NCBI GenBank assembly: GCA_015680685.1
Contig: MNCI01014373.1
Span: 422,928 to 486,927, forward strand
Reading direction: 5' to 3'
From: Gnetum montanum
Lineage: Eukaryota > Streptophyta > Gnetopsida > Gnetales > Gnetaceae
Length of the DNA stretch: 64,000 nucleotides
Both the position numbers and the translations under genes were made by a program. The notes beneath the pieces are model-generated. The model saw nothing but the letters and a program-made list of their open reading frames with translations, did no database searches and had not been told where the DNA came from. Below, one piece after another: positions 1-12,542 of the stretch (its first letter is position 1; each line of letters begins with the position of its first letter).

Positions 1-1722
1 GTGGCTCAAATGGTTAGCTAGATGGAGAGGGGTGGTCCAATCTTCTCTATCCAAAGAATGCAGATATCCATGAGTTAGATCCCAATGCTTAGGAGTTGAT
101 GGTATCACTATCACAACACCATCTATTCCCAAAAATCTTTGGGAATGTCACCACTTTCTTAGGGTAGTTGGAGGAAGGTGAAGGGGCAATTGTCTTGGTG
201 ATGTAGCATCAAGGGTAGGAAATAGTAGCTAAAGTGATGGCTAACTGTGTAGCTAAAGCATTAATGCATCCATAGCATCTATACCAAACATATCTGCACT
301 TCAAGACATGCAAACATCTGCAAGCATGGTCAATAGAAAATTAAATCTAGCTTAACATGAAAAATTATTGGAATGACTAGTAGGAACCAAGAAACCAACT
401 CCAAAAATATTTGATCTTCTGAAAAACATCACTACGACCTAATCAAAGCTACTAAGTGCAAGGGGTAGATGTATTATTTTGGAGGGGCAACTAGATATGG
501 CTCAAGAGCAAAATCAATGCTTGGGCATGGAAGTTGTCAAACTTCATGCCCAACTTGTGGATCCTATGATCCTCAGCCTAGCAATAATAAGAGATGAAGC
601 TTTCAAACAACTTTAAGAAAGATTTCAAAAGGCTAAGGAGGAGGCAGTAATGGACATCTTTAAATAGTCCATAGTTGAAGCCAAAACACACTCAATCTAG
701 GACTTGAACCAAATGCACCATGAGAATGAAGCATTGACTACACAAAATTATCACCTACAAAATGTTAATGCTCAAAAGGATCAAATGTAAGAATTTCTTC
801 ATTAACAGTAAGAGTAGCTTGCTAGGGTAAACACTGAATTGAGAAAATTGGCCATGAAAAACTATAATTTTTCAATGGAGGAGGTACGCACCTTGCATCA
901 AAAGTCTACCATCGAGATCGTCACCTCAAAGAATGAAGCCCTCAAATTTGAGAAAATGAAAAATCGCTACAAAGGCCAGGCTAGCTTATAGAAAGAAGTT
1001 AATAAGAAACACAGTTAGATGGCAAAGGCAAAAATGAATGAAGCCCTCTAGCAACTCCAACAAGGAAGAGAAGTGTGGCAACCCATCATTGATGGGATTG
1101 ATACATACAACAAAATAGAGATCTACTTAAAGGAGTTTCAAATCAAGGAGATGACAGAGTATATGGAGTTGGCCAATCTCCATTATGCAAACTTGGCAAT
1201 GTTGACTATCAGATGGTCATAGTCAGAATTAGAAAAATCAAAGCTAACTCATATCTGCTATACGAGGCCAAGTTTAAACACCACAAAGACACTAAGCAAA
1301 AGCTTAAAACTACTAACACTAAACTCAAAGTTCTTAGAGGGTGATTAAAAGATCAATGATTTATCATGGAGAACCTAGCCAAATGGATGAATGACTACTA
1401 GGAGCTGAAGAACATAGTCAAGGCATTCGACATTGACTGTAAACAATTCGTTACCTAGTTCATCAATGCAAAGGAGTTATTTTTAGCAATCCCATGTCCT
1501 TGGGATGTGGTTGTTCCAACCCACATTAGGGAAGCTATGTGGATGATGCATGATCCTAGGAGTAAGGAGGAGAAAATGAAAGCATTCTTAGATGCTTTCT
1601 ACCTCTTGCCTAAAGTTGTAGCAGCAGCAGGACAACCACAACCACCTCAACTACTACTCATGCATGAAGCCAATGAAGGTTCCTCAGAGCCTCAAGAACC
1701 ACCATCGCCTAGGACCCTTTAA
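1..1722 (+). pseudogene. ORF X relic (coiled-coil part), type II family 1 element
   Basis: The tract is collinear with the C-terminal two thirds of ORF X at 28.3-31.0 kb. Shared landmarks are EEVRTLHQKS (EEVRVIHQKS in the other copy), EMTEYMELANLHYANLAMLT, and a proline-rich end near SKEEKMKAFLDAF. Many in-frame stops make it inactive; the last open stretch is 1507-1722. The protein appears to be mostly heptad-rich coiled coil ending in a proline-rich tail. It is followed by a polypurine tract and LTR, so it occupies the position where pol would normally sit. The 5' part lies outside the window. Homology to the other copy is clear; the function is unknown. Confidence 0.75.
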
Positions 1723-1960
1723 TCTTTTCCAACAGCTTCACAACATCAAGGAACATGCTATCCAATTTTTGAAAAGTTGGATCATGATTTTTAATTTTAT
1801 ATCCTGAACACCTTCATTTTTTGTAATGTGTTGATTCATACACCTAGGCACTCTATTTTTCATCAAGTTAGTTAGTTTATTTTGTTTGAGGAAAATTCAG
1901 TCAATAATCCCATACCTTCCCAACTTTGTAAAAGAACTCCAGGATTAGTTTTCATTCAGT

Positions 1961-1970
1961 CATGGGGGTA
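1961..1970 (+). promoter_or_regulatory. Polypurine tract
   Basis: CATGGGGGTA lies directly against the TG of the following LTR. This is the plus-strand primer position of an LTR retrotransposon, and the same string precedes every family 1 3' LTR here. Confidence 0.8.
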
Positions 1971-2904
1971 TGATGAGTTTTGTTCTATTGGTTGTGTTGA
2001 TGAGACCTCGTTGATGTGACCTCATCATCTAGGCTTCATCAACAAGGTCTAGTTGATGCATCATATCATCTGTTGGCGTGGCCCCATTAACATAGTGTCT
2101 GTAGTCGCTATAAATATGCACTTACAGCTGCATTTATGACAATAAGATATTGTAGTTGTAGCAGAGATCTTATAGTTTTTCCATTTAAAAGTTATAATTT
2201 TTCCCCGAGTGCCCATAGCAAGAGTCATTGAGTGTAAGGATCTTTATTCAAGCATTGTTGTACCTAAGCACGATGGTATGTGCAACAATAAAGATGAGTT
2301 TCTTGATAAACCTTGCAGCACTTTGGATAGAATAGCTATTTTATTTATACATTTACTATTTCCAATTAATTATTAAATGTTTTCAATTATTTGTTAAATA
2401 TTTTTCAATTATTATGTTAATGAGGCAATTAAGCAAAGTAGATTACACACATAAGTACAATTGCTTTGAGCGTAACACATATTCACCTGGTAATCCTAGC
2501 AGCATTATTGCTTGGTATGCCCAGTAGCATAGCGCTTGGTCACCTAGCAGTGGATACATGGGTTTAGGACATGTACAGAAGTGGAATCATATGCTTATGC
2601 TGGGATTAGTTAAATGCTAGTTAATTAGTTAATTTAGTTTAGTTAATCTAATTTCTTTTATCTACATTCTAAGCACCAAACTATAAAACACAAAATGATA
2701 AAAATCGGATGCCTTAATTACACTTAATCATACCAACAAATGTCACAAGTGTAATTGGGAAGACAACAATTGACCTTAAGGCTTGATTCGCTTCTTAAAG
2801 AACTAGTGCACTAGAAATGATAATGTCCACAGAATTTTACTAGCTTGTGCATGAACACTTTGTGATTCATATGGTTGGGTGTAGGGGTACCTTGATGTTC
2901 ATCA
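1971..2904 (+). repeat. LTR-a (family 1, GATATC-less U3), 3' LTR
   Basis: It starts TGATGAG after the polypurine tract and ends GTTCATCA. R-U5 shares with the other family 1 LTRs the 'GGTTGGGTGTAGGGGTACC' terminus. The U3 lacks GATATC palindromes and instead repeats TTGATG/GACCTC-type words before a TATA box (CTATAAATATG near 2111). The sequence after the LTR (CCAAATATC) is not a primer binding site, so this is a 3' LTR. Confidence 0.8.
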
Positions 2905-4665
2905 CCAAATATCTTGCATGTACAAGGGCTTATAATCATTGAACATGATCTTATGAGCTTTGTACACTGTATGTTCATTATCTAGTCTCATATATTTAAG
3001 GCATCAATAATATCATCTAGTGCAGCCATCATTGAGTCCCTAGAGAATTGGCCATGAGCATCTCTCCATCTTCCCTACTTATCTTGATGATAAGCTAGTA
3101 CAACCAATGAAAGGATCTAATCCTTTTAATGCTCAAAGATAATAAAAGGCCTTTGCCTTTCTGGTGCATTACTAGAGATCTTTGATGAACTCTTAACATT
3201 GTCTATCATTTTGTTTGCATTCACAACCTACACAAACAACACTAAAACACACATTTTATTTAAATGAAAGTTAAAAGCAAGAATTTATAAGTAATTTTAG
3301 ATAATTCACCAATTCCCTCCCTAGTAATATTGATGATAGGGGTGTTGTCAATTTTGGACCAATGGATATATCATACAAATCACAATGTGATCTACTCATA
3401 AGCTTCTAGGATGATGTTACACTCATGTATATCATTGAATTCAATAAATATAAAAGATATTATAACACATATGGTATAGTTATAACCTATGTTATCATGG
3501 TGTGAGGTTAAGAAAATATTTATAATTTTATGTTTTATAATTTTTATGGGTTTTATAATTATAAAGAACAAAAAAACAACAATAAACACACACACACATT
3601 GCAATCCCACCCAGGAGAAATGACAATGCTTATGTTGCAATCCCTCAAGGAACAAGTGTAACACCTACAAATAAAAATATAAATAAAATGGCTCTTAGTT
3701 ACAACCTCAATGCCCCAACACCATGCCAGGAAATTGTGAAATCCTTGGATAAGGTTGACTTATTGTAGCATATGAAAATGGGAAGTGAATAAATATTTTT
3801 ATGATTTTAATATTTTATAATTTTTTGGTATTTTTTTGTTTAAGGCATCGAAGGTGGAAAAATGAGAAAAAACTATAAGCTTTATTCACCAAGCAAACAC
3901 TAGACTCTACATCGACCAAATGGTTCCATACTACATAAGCATGGTAGTACTCTAATAGCATCTAGCCATAGTTATAAAAGAGACAACTTAAAACACATAC
4001 AAAAGAGGAAAGAAAACACTTATTCAAAGGAGGTCTTCACAAGAAACTAGATGCCAAAAGCCAAAGGAAAATACTTGGAATCAAGTTTTTCTTTGTTAGG
4101 AGCTCATCCTAGGTATTTATGATTTTCACAACATAATGGTATGGGTTTGTTGCCGTCCAAGCATCAACAGAGGTCTATCAATGCAACTGAGACATCCTAC
4201 AACCCACTTGAGGAGGTAGAGAAGGAAAAGCATTCCAACTAGGGTACTAAGGAGGATGCATTAGCACCACTCTGCTAACATAGGGGGTGCACTAGCCCAG
4301 GGAAGCCAATACACCCTTACCATCATTCTTCATCTCAATTTTCCCAAATAAACCCCAAGGTGCCTAGGAACATGTTGGAGTTTTTCAAGGGTCTTCAAAC
4401 AAAGCTAAAAAATTTTCAAGAAAATTGAAGCATGCTCTAAACCTACAAGTGTAAACTAGAAGGTAAGGATGCAAACATAGAAGATAGAAACCTTAATCAT
4501 GCATGCAAAAATCACAAACACCGGGTGTATGAGACACATCCTAAATCCAAGGCTTATAATTAACTTACAAAATGTCATTGGATGACTCAACACCATCCTT
4601 TTAAAAGATATCTAGAAAATCATAATACAAACTATTGTCAACTTTTAAAAATTTCTCAATATTAG
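2905..4665. other. Unassigned AT-rich flank
   Basis: I see no convincing gene, LTR or conserved domain here. A minus-strand open stretch at 3392-3664 is low complexity and contains a CA microsatellite, so it is not called. The end at 4661-4665 (ATTAG) abuts LTR-b. Confidence 0.5.
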
Positions 4666-5463
4666 TGATGAGTGGCGAGGTACCCCTATACTCAACCATA
4701 CAAATACGAGCATTACACACACAATCCGGTCAAACTTTGCAGACTAAGTGCCTACACGCCTTATGGAACACTTAAGGTTAATCAATCGTTGTCTTCCTAG
4801 ACTTACTTGTATTGTCATGGTTGTATGGTTAAGTAAGTCTGCGGTATGTGATTTTTATAACTTTTATCTTTTTATTGCCTATGCTAAGAGAGGAAAGGGT
4901 GAAGAGACTAAGTAACTGACTTTCACTAACTAAGCTTTAATTTTCCTAGCATCAGTATCCATTCCCACTTGTTGTACACACCCTAAACCAATGCAACGCT
5001 ATTGAGATTACCAAATGCTATTCGTTACTGCATTACCAAGAGTAGCTCATGTGCTCGAAGCAGTCGTACTAAATGCACTTAACTAGGAGTTGAGGGTTGA
5101 GAGAGATTAATTATCTAAGAAATAATTTAAGCATTTAACATTAATTAAATCCTAATTAGCTTAGTCCATGCACTACAAGGCTTATCAGAAAGTTTGTCTT
5201 TATTTCCGTACACAAATGTGTGCTCAAGTATAATTTTCTTGAATAAAGATCCGTTCACTTTGAGACTCCTACTGTGGGCACATGGAAATTATTCTATCTC
5301 TGGAATGGTAAAACTACCAAAGTTTAGCTAAGGGTCTAGATCTAGATGAGGAAACAACGAAAAGCTGCCTATTATTTATAGACAAGGCGACGGGCTACGA
5401 TATCATGTACGCGATATCGCAGGGATCAACGCAATATCGCGAACGCGATATCGCATCCCATCA
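4666..5463 (-). repeat. LTR-b (family 1), 3' LTR of the outer type I element
   Basis: Read on the minus strand it begins TGATGGGATGCGATATCGC and ends CTCGCCACTCATCA. GATATC-type words start at 5399, 5413, 5433 and 5447, with spacings of 14, 20 and 14 bp, next to a TATA box (TATAAATAA, minus strand). A polypurine tract abuts its U3 end at 5464. The left flank shows no primer site, as expected for a 3' LTR. Confidence 0.88.
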
Positions 5464-7002
5464 TACCCCCATGACTGAATGAAATCTCGTCCTCGAGTTC
5501 CTTACAAAATATTGGGAAGGTATGGGATTATTGACTTGAGTGAAACTAATGGTGAATGGGATGACATGTGAACAGATCATCATTACAAAACATAACAAAA
5601 TTTAGTGTTCATAACAACAAGAGTGAACACTATACATAATTGACATCCAGCCTTATTTGGCAGCTGAGAGAGAAGATAGAGAAAAGAAGAAGTCTGTTGC
5701 TGCCAACACCAAGATTGTGCCTTTCGTTGTCCATCCATAAGCACAACATCAATCCTATTCCTTGCATAACTACTTCAACACCAGTCCATTCCAAGTGTTC
5801 CCTCCACATCCAATCCGTTGTTGTATGATTACCATCTGCACGCACAACACAGTTTGTATATTAGTAAGGGTAAATGAATCATAATGCAATTGATACCTTA
5901 CTTTGATGTAAGGTCCATTGGCTGAGTTGTGATATGGTTGATACGGATCTGGAGATATAATACTGGTGATTACCCGAGGTGTAGGGGTTAGGAGAAAAAT
6001 CAAAAAAATTGGACGAGGACCCCCATGACTGAGAGCAAACCTCCTGTAGCGATAGAATGGAAAAAGATAAGGAATAAGAAGGATGGAGAAAAAGAAACAA
6101 TGGTCACACCAATAAAATGGATGTCACTGATGGAGATGAACAAAATAAATGGTGATTGTGAAAATTTTTAAGGGAAATAAATTAATAGATGCACCAAATA
6201 GGAATGCCAGTGGGTCCCCACCAAAGCAAGCTCATGCCCTTAATGCCTTGACAATCCCAAATTCAAAGAGTCCATAGGCTCTAGGAATTTCATTTGGAGA
6301 TCAGAGTTAAAGTCTTAACCACAAGAATTTACCAAAAAGAAAAATATGCATCCACCAAAATATAGACTACTGATACAACCGGCAATGAGGTGATAAATGG
6401 GGAAAGAAGGATAGAATGGAATCTCAAGAACAAGGTGGTGTATAGCCCCTTGTGTGTTAATGGTTAATGTGACTTAGTAGATCCCATTCCAAATCTAGCC
6501 TCAAAAAAACCACATCCAATGACTTCGCATTAATACATTTGGCCAATCCATCCACTTGAAGTAACAAGAATGTCTCCACCACAGAGCCACCACCATTCTG
6601 ATGAAACGAAAGAGGAGAAAGTAGGAAGCAAGAAGGGCCTTAGTTAGAGGGAACATGTTTATTTTAGTTCCATAACCAATGCTTGTATCCCAAGTGATTA
6701 TTTCTTCTAAGGGGTGTGCTTTGAATTCTCACTATTTTTTTTTGTGTTTTTGCGTGAGAACCACACCATGTAAAGACTTATTATTTTTACTTACTTAGCT
6801 TCCCGATAATGTGGCAACATCAAAATGGTAAGAAAACTCAAGAAGAAAAATTCTAAGCACCCAAGAGAATGGCTAGCACAAGTGCATCAAATCTCCTTGA
6901 AGTCACACCCTTTTCAATCCTTGAGTCCTTTCTTAGTTTGTGAAATGCCCAGTCACCGATTCATTGATAGTTCTTCTTATTGAAAAAGGGACTATACAGT
7001 TC
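5464..7002 (-). mobile_element. 3' untranslated region of the outer type I element (left part)
   Basis: It contains the polypurine tract (TACCCCCATGAC on the plus strand, 5464-5475) and a second CATGGGGG motif near 6020. It is collinear with 13.9-15.45 kb in the nested type I element. Short open stretches at 5630-6100 are poorly conserved and are not called as genes. The element continues at 20354, after the inserted array. Confidence 0.75.
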
Positions 7003-7007
7003 CAAGC
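7003..7007. other. Target-site duplication CAAGC (left)
   Basis: CAAGC lies immediately outside LTR-c and again at 20349-20353 immediately outside LTR-e. A single unbroken CAAGC occurs at the homologous position 15454-15458 (TTTCCAAGCCAAGAGAG), which represents the pre-insertion site. Confidence 0.88.
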
Positions 7008-7876
7008 TGATGAGTGGCGAGATACCCCTACACTCAACCATACAAATATGAGCATTTTCATGCATGATCTGGTCAAACTCTGCAGACGGACTAGTTGTGG
7101 CACCTAGATCGTTAACCTTAGGTCGTAGTTCGTTGTCTTCCCATCTGGACTAGTATTAGCTTTGTCACGTATGGTTTAGTCCAAAGTGAGGTGTATGATG
7201 TGTTCCTAATTCTAACGCTACTCTTGAAGGTAGTGGAAAATAATATTAACTATGCTAAGCTAGGAGGAAAAGGGTAAGAGAATCTAATCTAGCCTAAGTG
7301 CGATGAGCAGCTGTTCCTTAATTATTCGTACACATCTTGAACTTCGTGCACGACTACCACTGGGATTACCAAGCGTAGATCCTAGGTACGCCACTAGGTT
7401 ACCAAGTAGTCACACTTAAATTCTCGTAATCAAGTCGTACTCATTCCGTGTTACTAGGAGATAAGGGTGAGAGAGAGATTAACTAAGAAAATAGTAAATA
7501 GCAATTAAATAAATAAATAAAAATTAAATAAATAAATAAACAAAGTGAATGCTACAATGATGAAGTAATCTCGATCTTTATTACATGTCCAAGTACGTCA
7601 CACTCGAATAAAGGATGTTGTACAATTACATTCACCACACTACAGGCAGACATGGGAAAATATTCTATCTCTAGAAGGGGAAAATTGCCAGAGCTTCTCT
7701 AAGGAACTAAACTAGATGCCTAAAACTGGGAAAGCCGCCTCTTATTTATAGACATTGAGGCAGGCTATGATATCATGGCTACGATATCATGGCCGCTATG
7801 ATATCACAGCCACTGCAACAATAGGGCTATGATATCACGGCTGTGATATCATAGCCAACAAATTCATGACTCATCA
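7008..7876 (-). repeat. LTR-c (family 1)
   Basis: Minus-strand LTR from TGATGAGTC to CCACTCATCA. The U3 words are GCTATGATATCA-like rather than GCGATATCGC. GATATC starts at 7769, 7783, 7800, 7831 and 7845 (spacings 14, 17, 31, 14). A TATA box lies at about 7744-7750 on the minus strand. A variant polypurine tract (TTGTGGGGGTA) abuts at 7877. Confidence 0.87.
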
Positions 7877-8058
7877 TACCCCCACAACTGAATGAAAACT
7901 CATCCTCGAGTTACAGAGAGAACAAGCTCCATTGATTACATAGTGGATAGGTATGGGATTATTGACTGACTAGAATGGATTCATGTCACAATGTGGAGTC
8001 GGAGAAAATTTGAGAAACCACACAAAATAAAATCCTATGATTACAAAATTGGTGGAAC

Positions 8059-8651
8059 TCATGTAGTTCCTGGTGGCAGTGGCTCCTCCATAGGTTTCTT
8101 TCCCTTTTCTTGCACTCCAAGTCTTGGGATTTGATGGCGTTGAAGTATGGCATGGATTTTCCCCTCTTGTAAGGCCTTGAGTGCCATGGCACACATGTAA
8201 GTTTGCGCTTGTGCCATAGAGGCATCCCAGTAAGCCTTCTCTTTTTCTTTCACCACCCTTTTATTCTCTGTCAATAGTTTATTAAGTTGCTTAGTTCTAA
8301 AAGTGTCCAAATGGTTCTGAGAAACCTTTGGCCCTATATTCAGAAGGTTTAATACTTCCAAAATTGCTTGAACAGAGAAATCAACAGTCACACCATAATT
8401 GTTAACCATGGTGCCTTCTTCTTCATTGTGCCAAAATTGGTACGCTTCCCCTAATTACCAGGCATCGCTTTCAGAGAGGGTATCTCCTACTTCTGCTTGC
8501 CTGAACCATATAGGAGGATCTTCTTGATGAATGCTGAATGATTATTCCTCCTATTTTGCATGTTGTCTGGTAGGATCTTGTCTTCCACCTCTCTGAGATC
8601 GTTCAATTGCACCTTGAGCAAGACCTTCCTTTTGTCCTTGTTTCGGGCCAT
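8059..8651 (-). pseudogene. ORF X, internally deleted copy
   Basis: The ATG at 8651 directly follows a TTGCAG splice-acceptor-like sequence. The N-terminus (ARNKDKRKVLLKVQ, then REVEDKILPDN) matches the copy at 26129/28288. After stops and a large central deletion the frame reads VTVDFSVQAILEVLNL, which resembles the plant 'putative transposon protein' type domain. It then runs through a lysine/glutamate-rich helix to EEPLPPGTT and a stop. The long central coiled coil of the 31 kb copy is missing. Function unknown; clearly non-functional here. Confidence 0.7.
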
Positions 8652-9000
8652 CTGCAATCACACGGGACCAATTGTTAGTAAGGTTTTTACCAAAGTTAGG
8701 TTATACCTTACTTCTTGCCTTAATAGATTTACTTTATTTCCATGTGATGTTAATTATTGGAAGAACATGTCCCCGAAAGATTATAATGTTGAGTCCTCTT
8801 TGCTTAGGTGGTTTTCCAATTTAATTTTCTGGTATAACTAAGGGGATGAAATTGTTTTTGACACATTTTATTCTTTATTTTATAATTAATTACCCTTAAT
8901 AATGTCCTTTGGATGATGAGGAATTTCAAAAAATTTATGCACTATTCGGCATGTGCCCCTCCCCCATGACTGAGCTGAACACTCCGAGTTCAAGTAGGTT
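8652..9000 (-). other. ORF X leader with CATGGGGG motif
   Basis: This is homologous to 25.80-26.13 kb on the plus strand. It holds a CAGTCATGGGGGAGGGG motif (near 8953-8968) about 300 bp upstream of the ORF X start, and ends in an acceptor-like TTGCAG. The 25.99 kb copy has GTAAGT where this one reads CTAAGC, so a leader intron is possible. Confidence 0.5.
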
Positions 9001-10320
9001 CAAACGAATGAAAATCGGACTACCAGCGAGCGAGTTATGGATATGAAACCAAGGGATGCGTAGTTGTAAGTCATAGAAAGAAATTTGAAAAACTTCCCCT
9101 ACGTGAATAGTTGCAAATGATGTTGATTAGCATAGGGGGGTCATGTCTATATATTTTCATCGAAGTTAGGGCACTTAGAGAATGTACCGAATTTTTAATA
9201 TTTCTTTGAAATTAAACGATGTAACTTAGGACATTGGGCTATTAGAAAGGGGTTCTTCAGTAATTAGATGCTTTTGAAGGCACGAATAATGATAAGTGAG
9301 TGTAATTAATCGATAAGGACCTCGGATGGTAGAGAAAAAGGCTATGTGATGATTCATAGGAACATTGAATCAAAGGGATAGTAATAAGGGAAAGAATATC
9401 ATGAACAATACACTGAGGGTAATAAATGGTGTGTGTAAGCTATGTCATAAGTGAAGATTACAAAAAATTACACAAGTGGGTCCTTCCCAAAGTAGGTTCC
9501 AACCTATAATGCCCTTGTGTAACCACACTTAAAGTGTCTGTGGGCACTAGAAGGGTTAAATGTAATCCGTACTAACTCCACAAAACACGCACATGTAAAT
9601 ATCACCAGGGTGAGATGAAAATCCTATGCTATACAATACACGAGCAACAATTATACAAACAGTGATATGAGACAAAGTATAGAAGGGATCGTAGAGATTG
9701 GGCATGAGGTAACTGACCCAAGGCATAGTGAATCTTGCGTGTAAGCATGATTAATGTGTCATTAACCCATTGTTCCAAGATTAGGACCAAGTCCATTCCT
9801 CTAAGCAGTGACATCGCATTGTTTCATCCCATGATGAGTGACTACGAGAGTACCATAACAACAAGGCGTACGATCACTTGGCATTTTGTGCAAGGGAGGA
9901 GTGATTTTTATTTTATGGCACTTTGTTTTTTTTTTCTTTTCTCTTTCTCTTTTTTTTTCACTTTAATGAATCCAGAGAAGCCGCCAACCTTTAGGCATGG
10001 GTACATGTCTTTCCAATGGGACCCCCTAGATAGCATTTGATTTTCGAGTGCCCTTTTGATTACTCTTACTCCCATTTTCATTAGATCTACAAGGATCCTA
10101 GTACAACCACGTTGCATGATAACTCCCACAGACGTAACCAAAGAGAATCCGCAAATCCCCTTGATGCCACACCCTAATCATTTCCTCTTGGTCCATCCTT
10201 CTTCATTCCAGGTACAATGACACAAAATTAATTTTAAGTTTTAAAAATGTCAAGAATATCACTATACCCCTGAACAGACCCTCTTATTTGTAGAGTGGAT
10301 GAGTGGGTGTAATGGGCTCA
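9001..10320 (-). mobile_element. Type II spacer between gag and ORF X
   Basis: The spacer is collinear with 24.59-25.50 kb read in the opposite direction. A small frame at 9629-9814 (MSLLRGMDLVLILE...) is matched by 24905-25093 in the other copy. No palindrome array is present here, unlike the 25.5 kb copy. The remainder is T-rich and shows no recognisable domain. Confidence 0.65.
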
Positions 10321-10478
10321 NNNNNNNNNNNNNNNNNNNNNNNNNNNNNNNNNNNNNNNNNNNNNNNNNNNNNNNNNNNNNNNNNNNNNNNNNNNNNNNN
10401 NNNNNNNNNNNNNNNNNNNNNNNNNNNNNNNNNNNNNNNNNNNNNNNNNNNNNNNNNNNNNNNNNNNNNNNNNNNNNN
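10321..10478. other. Assembly gap (158 N)
   Basis: This is a run of N inside the type II spacer. The opposite-strand copy at about 24.37-24.60 kb indicates what kind of sequence (AT-rich spacer just after gag) should be there. Confidence 1.
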
Positions 10479-10496
10479 GGTTGAGGACGACACAGA

Positions 10497-12405
10497 TTAA
10501 TAACTGACGACTGGGATCCTTGCATCTTGAAAATCTTGGGGCTCGGTCATACTTACCCCATCAGGTTTCACACACTTGATTATAACAAGCATAGTGGGGC
10601 AATTTGTACGATGTAGCTCTTGGATAACAAGTTGACCCACTATAATGTTTGTGACCATTAGATGGTATGCAAGGATTAATAAATGAAGGTTGAGGATCCT
10701 TGCATGTTTGAAGTATTGGAACTGGTCCATACTTACCCCATTGGGGTTCACACACTTGATTGTAGTAAGCATAGTGGGGCATTTTATATGATGTAGTTCC
10801 CGGATAACGAGTTGACCCACTATGATATTTGTGACTGTTAGATGGTATGCAAGGATTGGGTTGATGCCTCCCATGGTTGTGTTCATTGGGCCATATGGTT
10901 GTTGGAGTGTTAGTTGGTGGCCCTGATGAAGTTACATGAGGCGTTGGGTTCAAAGGTAAGGGTGCACCTCAGTGTGGGACTTGTGCTGGGTTGGAAGATG
11001 CAGTGGCCTTGGAATTGTGTTGTCCCTTCTTACGACCGTGTTTAAAGAAAGGACGCTTTTGATGTTGAGGAGGCTTTTCACTGTTGTTAGTAGCATTAGC
11101 ACAAGTAGTGTTCATGGGTTGTTTTTGTGGTGTAGGCACCTTAGGAATAGTTGGTGGCACTGTGGAAGGAGGGAAATGATGAGAATGTTGGAAGTTAGGA
11201 GGAGTATGAGATGCACAAGGTGGTGGTTGTGTTGGAGGTATGGGCTGATAATATTGTGGAAAATAGTATTGTGGTGAGATAAAGTGCATTGGTCCAGTTG
11301 GAGAAACAGGATGTTGAACTTGATAAGCATTTGGATTCGGATAATATAAAGGGTGCCTCTAGTCTAAGGGTGGTCTTCCCCACGACTGGGATTGTTGCCA
11401 CTGTGATCGAACACAGTATCTTTATATGAACTCTGGATGTAACGTGCTTCCCCAATGCTCCTGTAAATGTAACAATATTGGGCATTGGCCCTTGGGGTGA
11501 TTGTACAGGCATATGTTGCATTCATATGTATGATTGGCAGTTGAGTGCTTATTCCCTTCATTCTTTTTCTCCAAATGTCTAATGTTTTGTCCTGCTTCTT
11601 GGGTTGTCAAAACTCTATCTCCAATATTGTTGATAAATTCTCCACACTTTTGATACGTCCATTCCAACATCTTATGGATCTTTTCCTCGACTTCTTCTAA
11701 TGTTGGTTGTATTGGCAAAGATGATGTTTCCACCTTGAGATTGGTTGATTTCTCCTTTTTATGATCATGGACCTTTGTTGAGTTGATTTTTTGGTCCCGT
11801 TGATGTTTTTCAACACTCTCCCATCAAGTTATTTCTCCTTCTTCTTTTGCTATTGGCTTAATAAGCTCTTGGATTTGATGGGTTCATAGTTCATATAGTT
11901 GACCTTGGGCATATACTCCTAAGGTCTCTCTTGTTTTATTACGTAGCCCATCTATGATATGGTACATTAGCCTTTCCTCGGAAAACCCATGGCCTAGACA
12001 GTTGTTTAAAAATGTATAATATCTTTCTGAGGCCATGTCCAAGGGTTCATGTTTTGCTTGTTTCCATCCTTGGATTTGTTTCCTCAAGGCTGACACTCTT
12101 GCGTAGGTTTGATATTTTTCATTAAAGACTTCTACCATTGTTGACCAGCGTCGTATCGAATTTGGTTTTAANGAGATTCGAACAGCCTCTTGTATTTGCG
12201 TTAAGCTTGTAGTGGCCAGTGGCGGTTCATCGTCATCGGGTAAGTTAGGCTTTTGTGTATTGGGATGACGTTTTTTTCATTGATGTTTATAAGAAACTCC
12301 CACTTCAGGTTGTATACTCCAATCTTCATCGTCAGAGAGTTTGTTGGTTCTCCAATGAACTTCCTCACTAAGTGTGGCATTATTATTGTCTTGTAGGAGA
12401 GGCAT
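10497..12405 (-). pseudogene. gag: gag of the type II element (array left unit)
   Basis: The ATG at 12405 lies about 140 bp after LTR-d. In order, the frame gives a capsid-like core (RRWSTMVEVFNEKYQTYARV, then RYYTFLNNCLGHGF, then HIIDGLRNKTRETLGVYAQG), which matches the retrotransposon gag family. A zinc knuckle follows, CNICLYNHPKGQC, then a proline/histidine/tyrosine-rich tail (PQYYQPIPPTQPPP, KHGRKKGQHNSK, GSTRYPGTTSYK). The tail repeats a CIPSN...NQVC block twice. Frameshifts and stops interrupt it, and one N lies at 12171. Its role would be the particle structural protein. Confidence 0.82.
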
Positions 12406-12525
12406 TGTTTAAAAGTTGTGTGTGAATTTATGTGTGACTATTTACAATTATTTCTTGCTAAAATATGTATCGTTAATTTCTATACAACGACCTTGTATGA
12501 TATAACTAATCTAGATAACTAGCAC

Positions 12526-12542
12526 CATCCTTGGCAATGCAA
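12526..12542 (-). promoter_or_regulatory. Degraded primer binding site
   Basis: On the minus strand the sequence after LTR-d reads TTGCATTGCCAAGGAT. This is the tRNA-Asp-type site seen elsewhere in the window (TGGCGC..TTGCC.GG) with about three bases lost. It shows that LTR-d acts as the 5' LTR of the type II unit. Confidence 0.6.

Noticed and set aside
3392-3664. 90-codon minus-strand frame
   Set aside because: Hydrophobic low-complexity translation of AT-rich DNA with a CA microsatellite; no homologue elsewhere in the window.
10262-10525. Open frames spanning the N run
   Set aside because: They exist only because N was translated as X; the real sequence is unknown.
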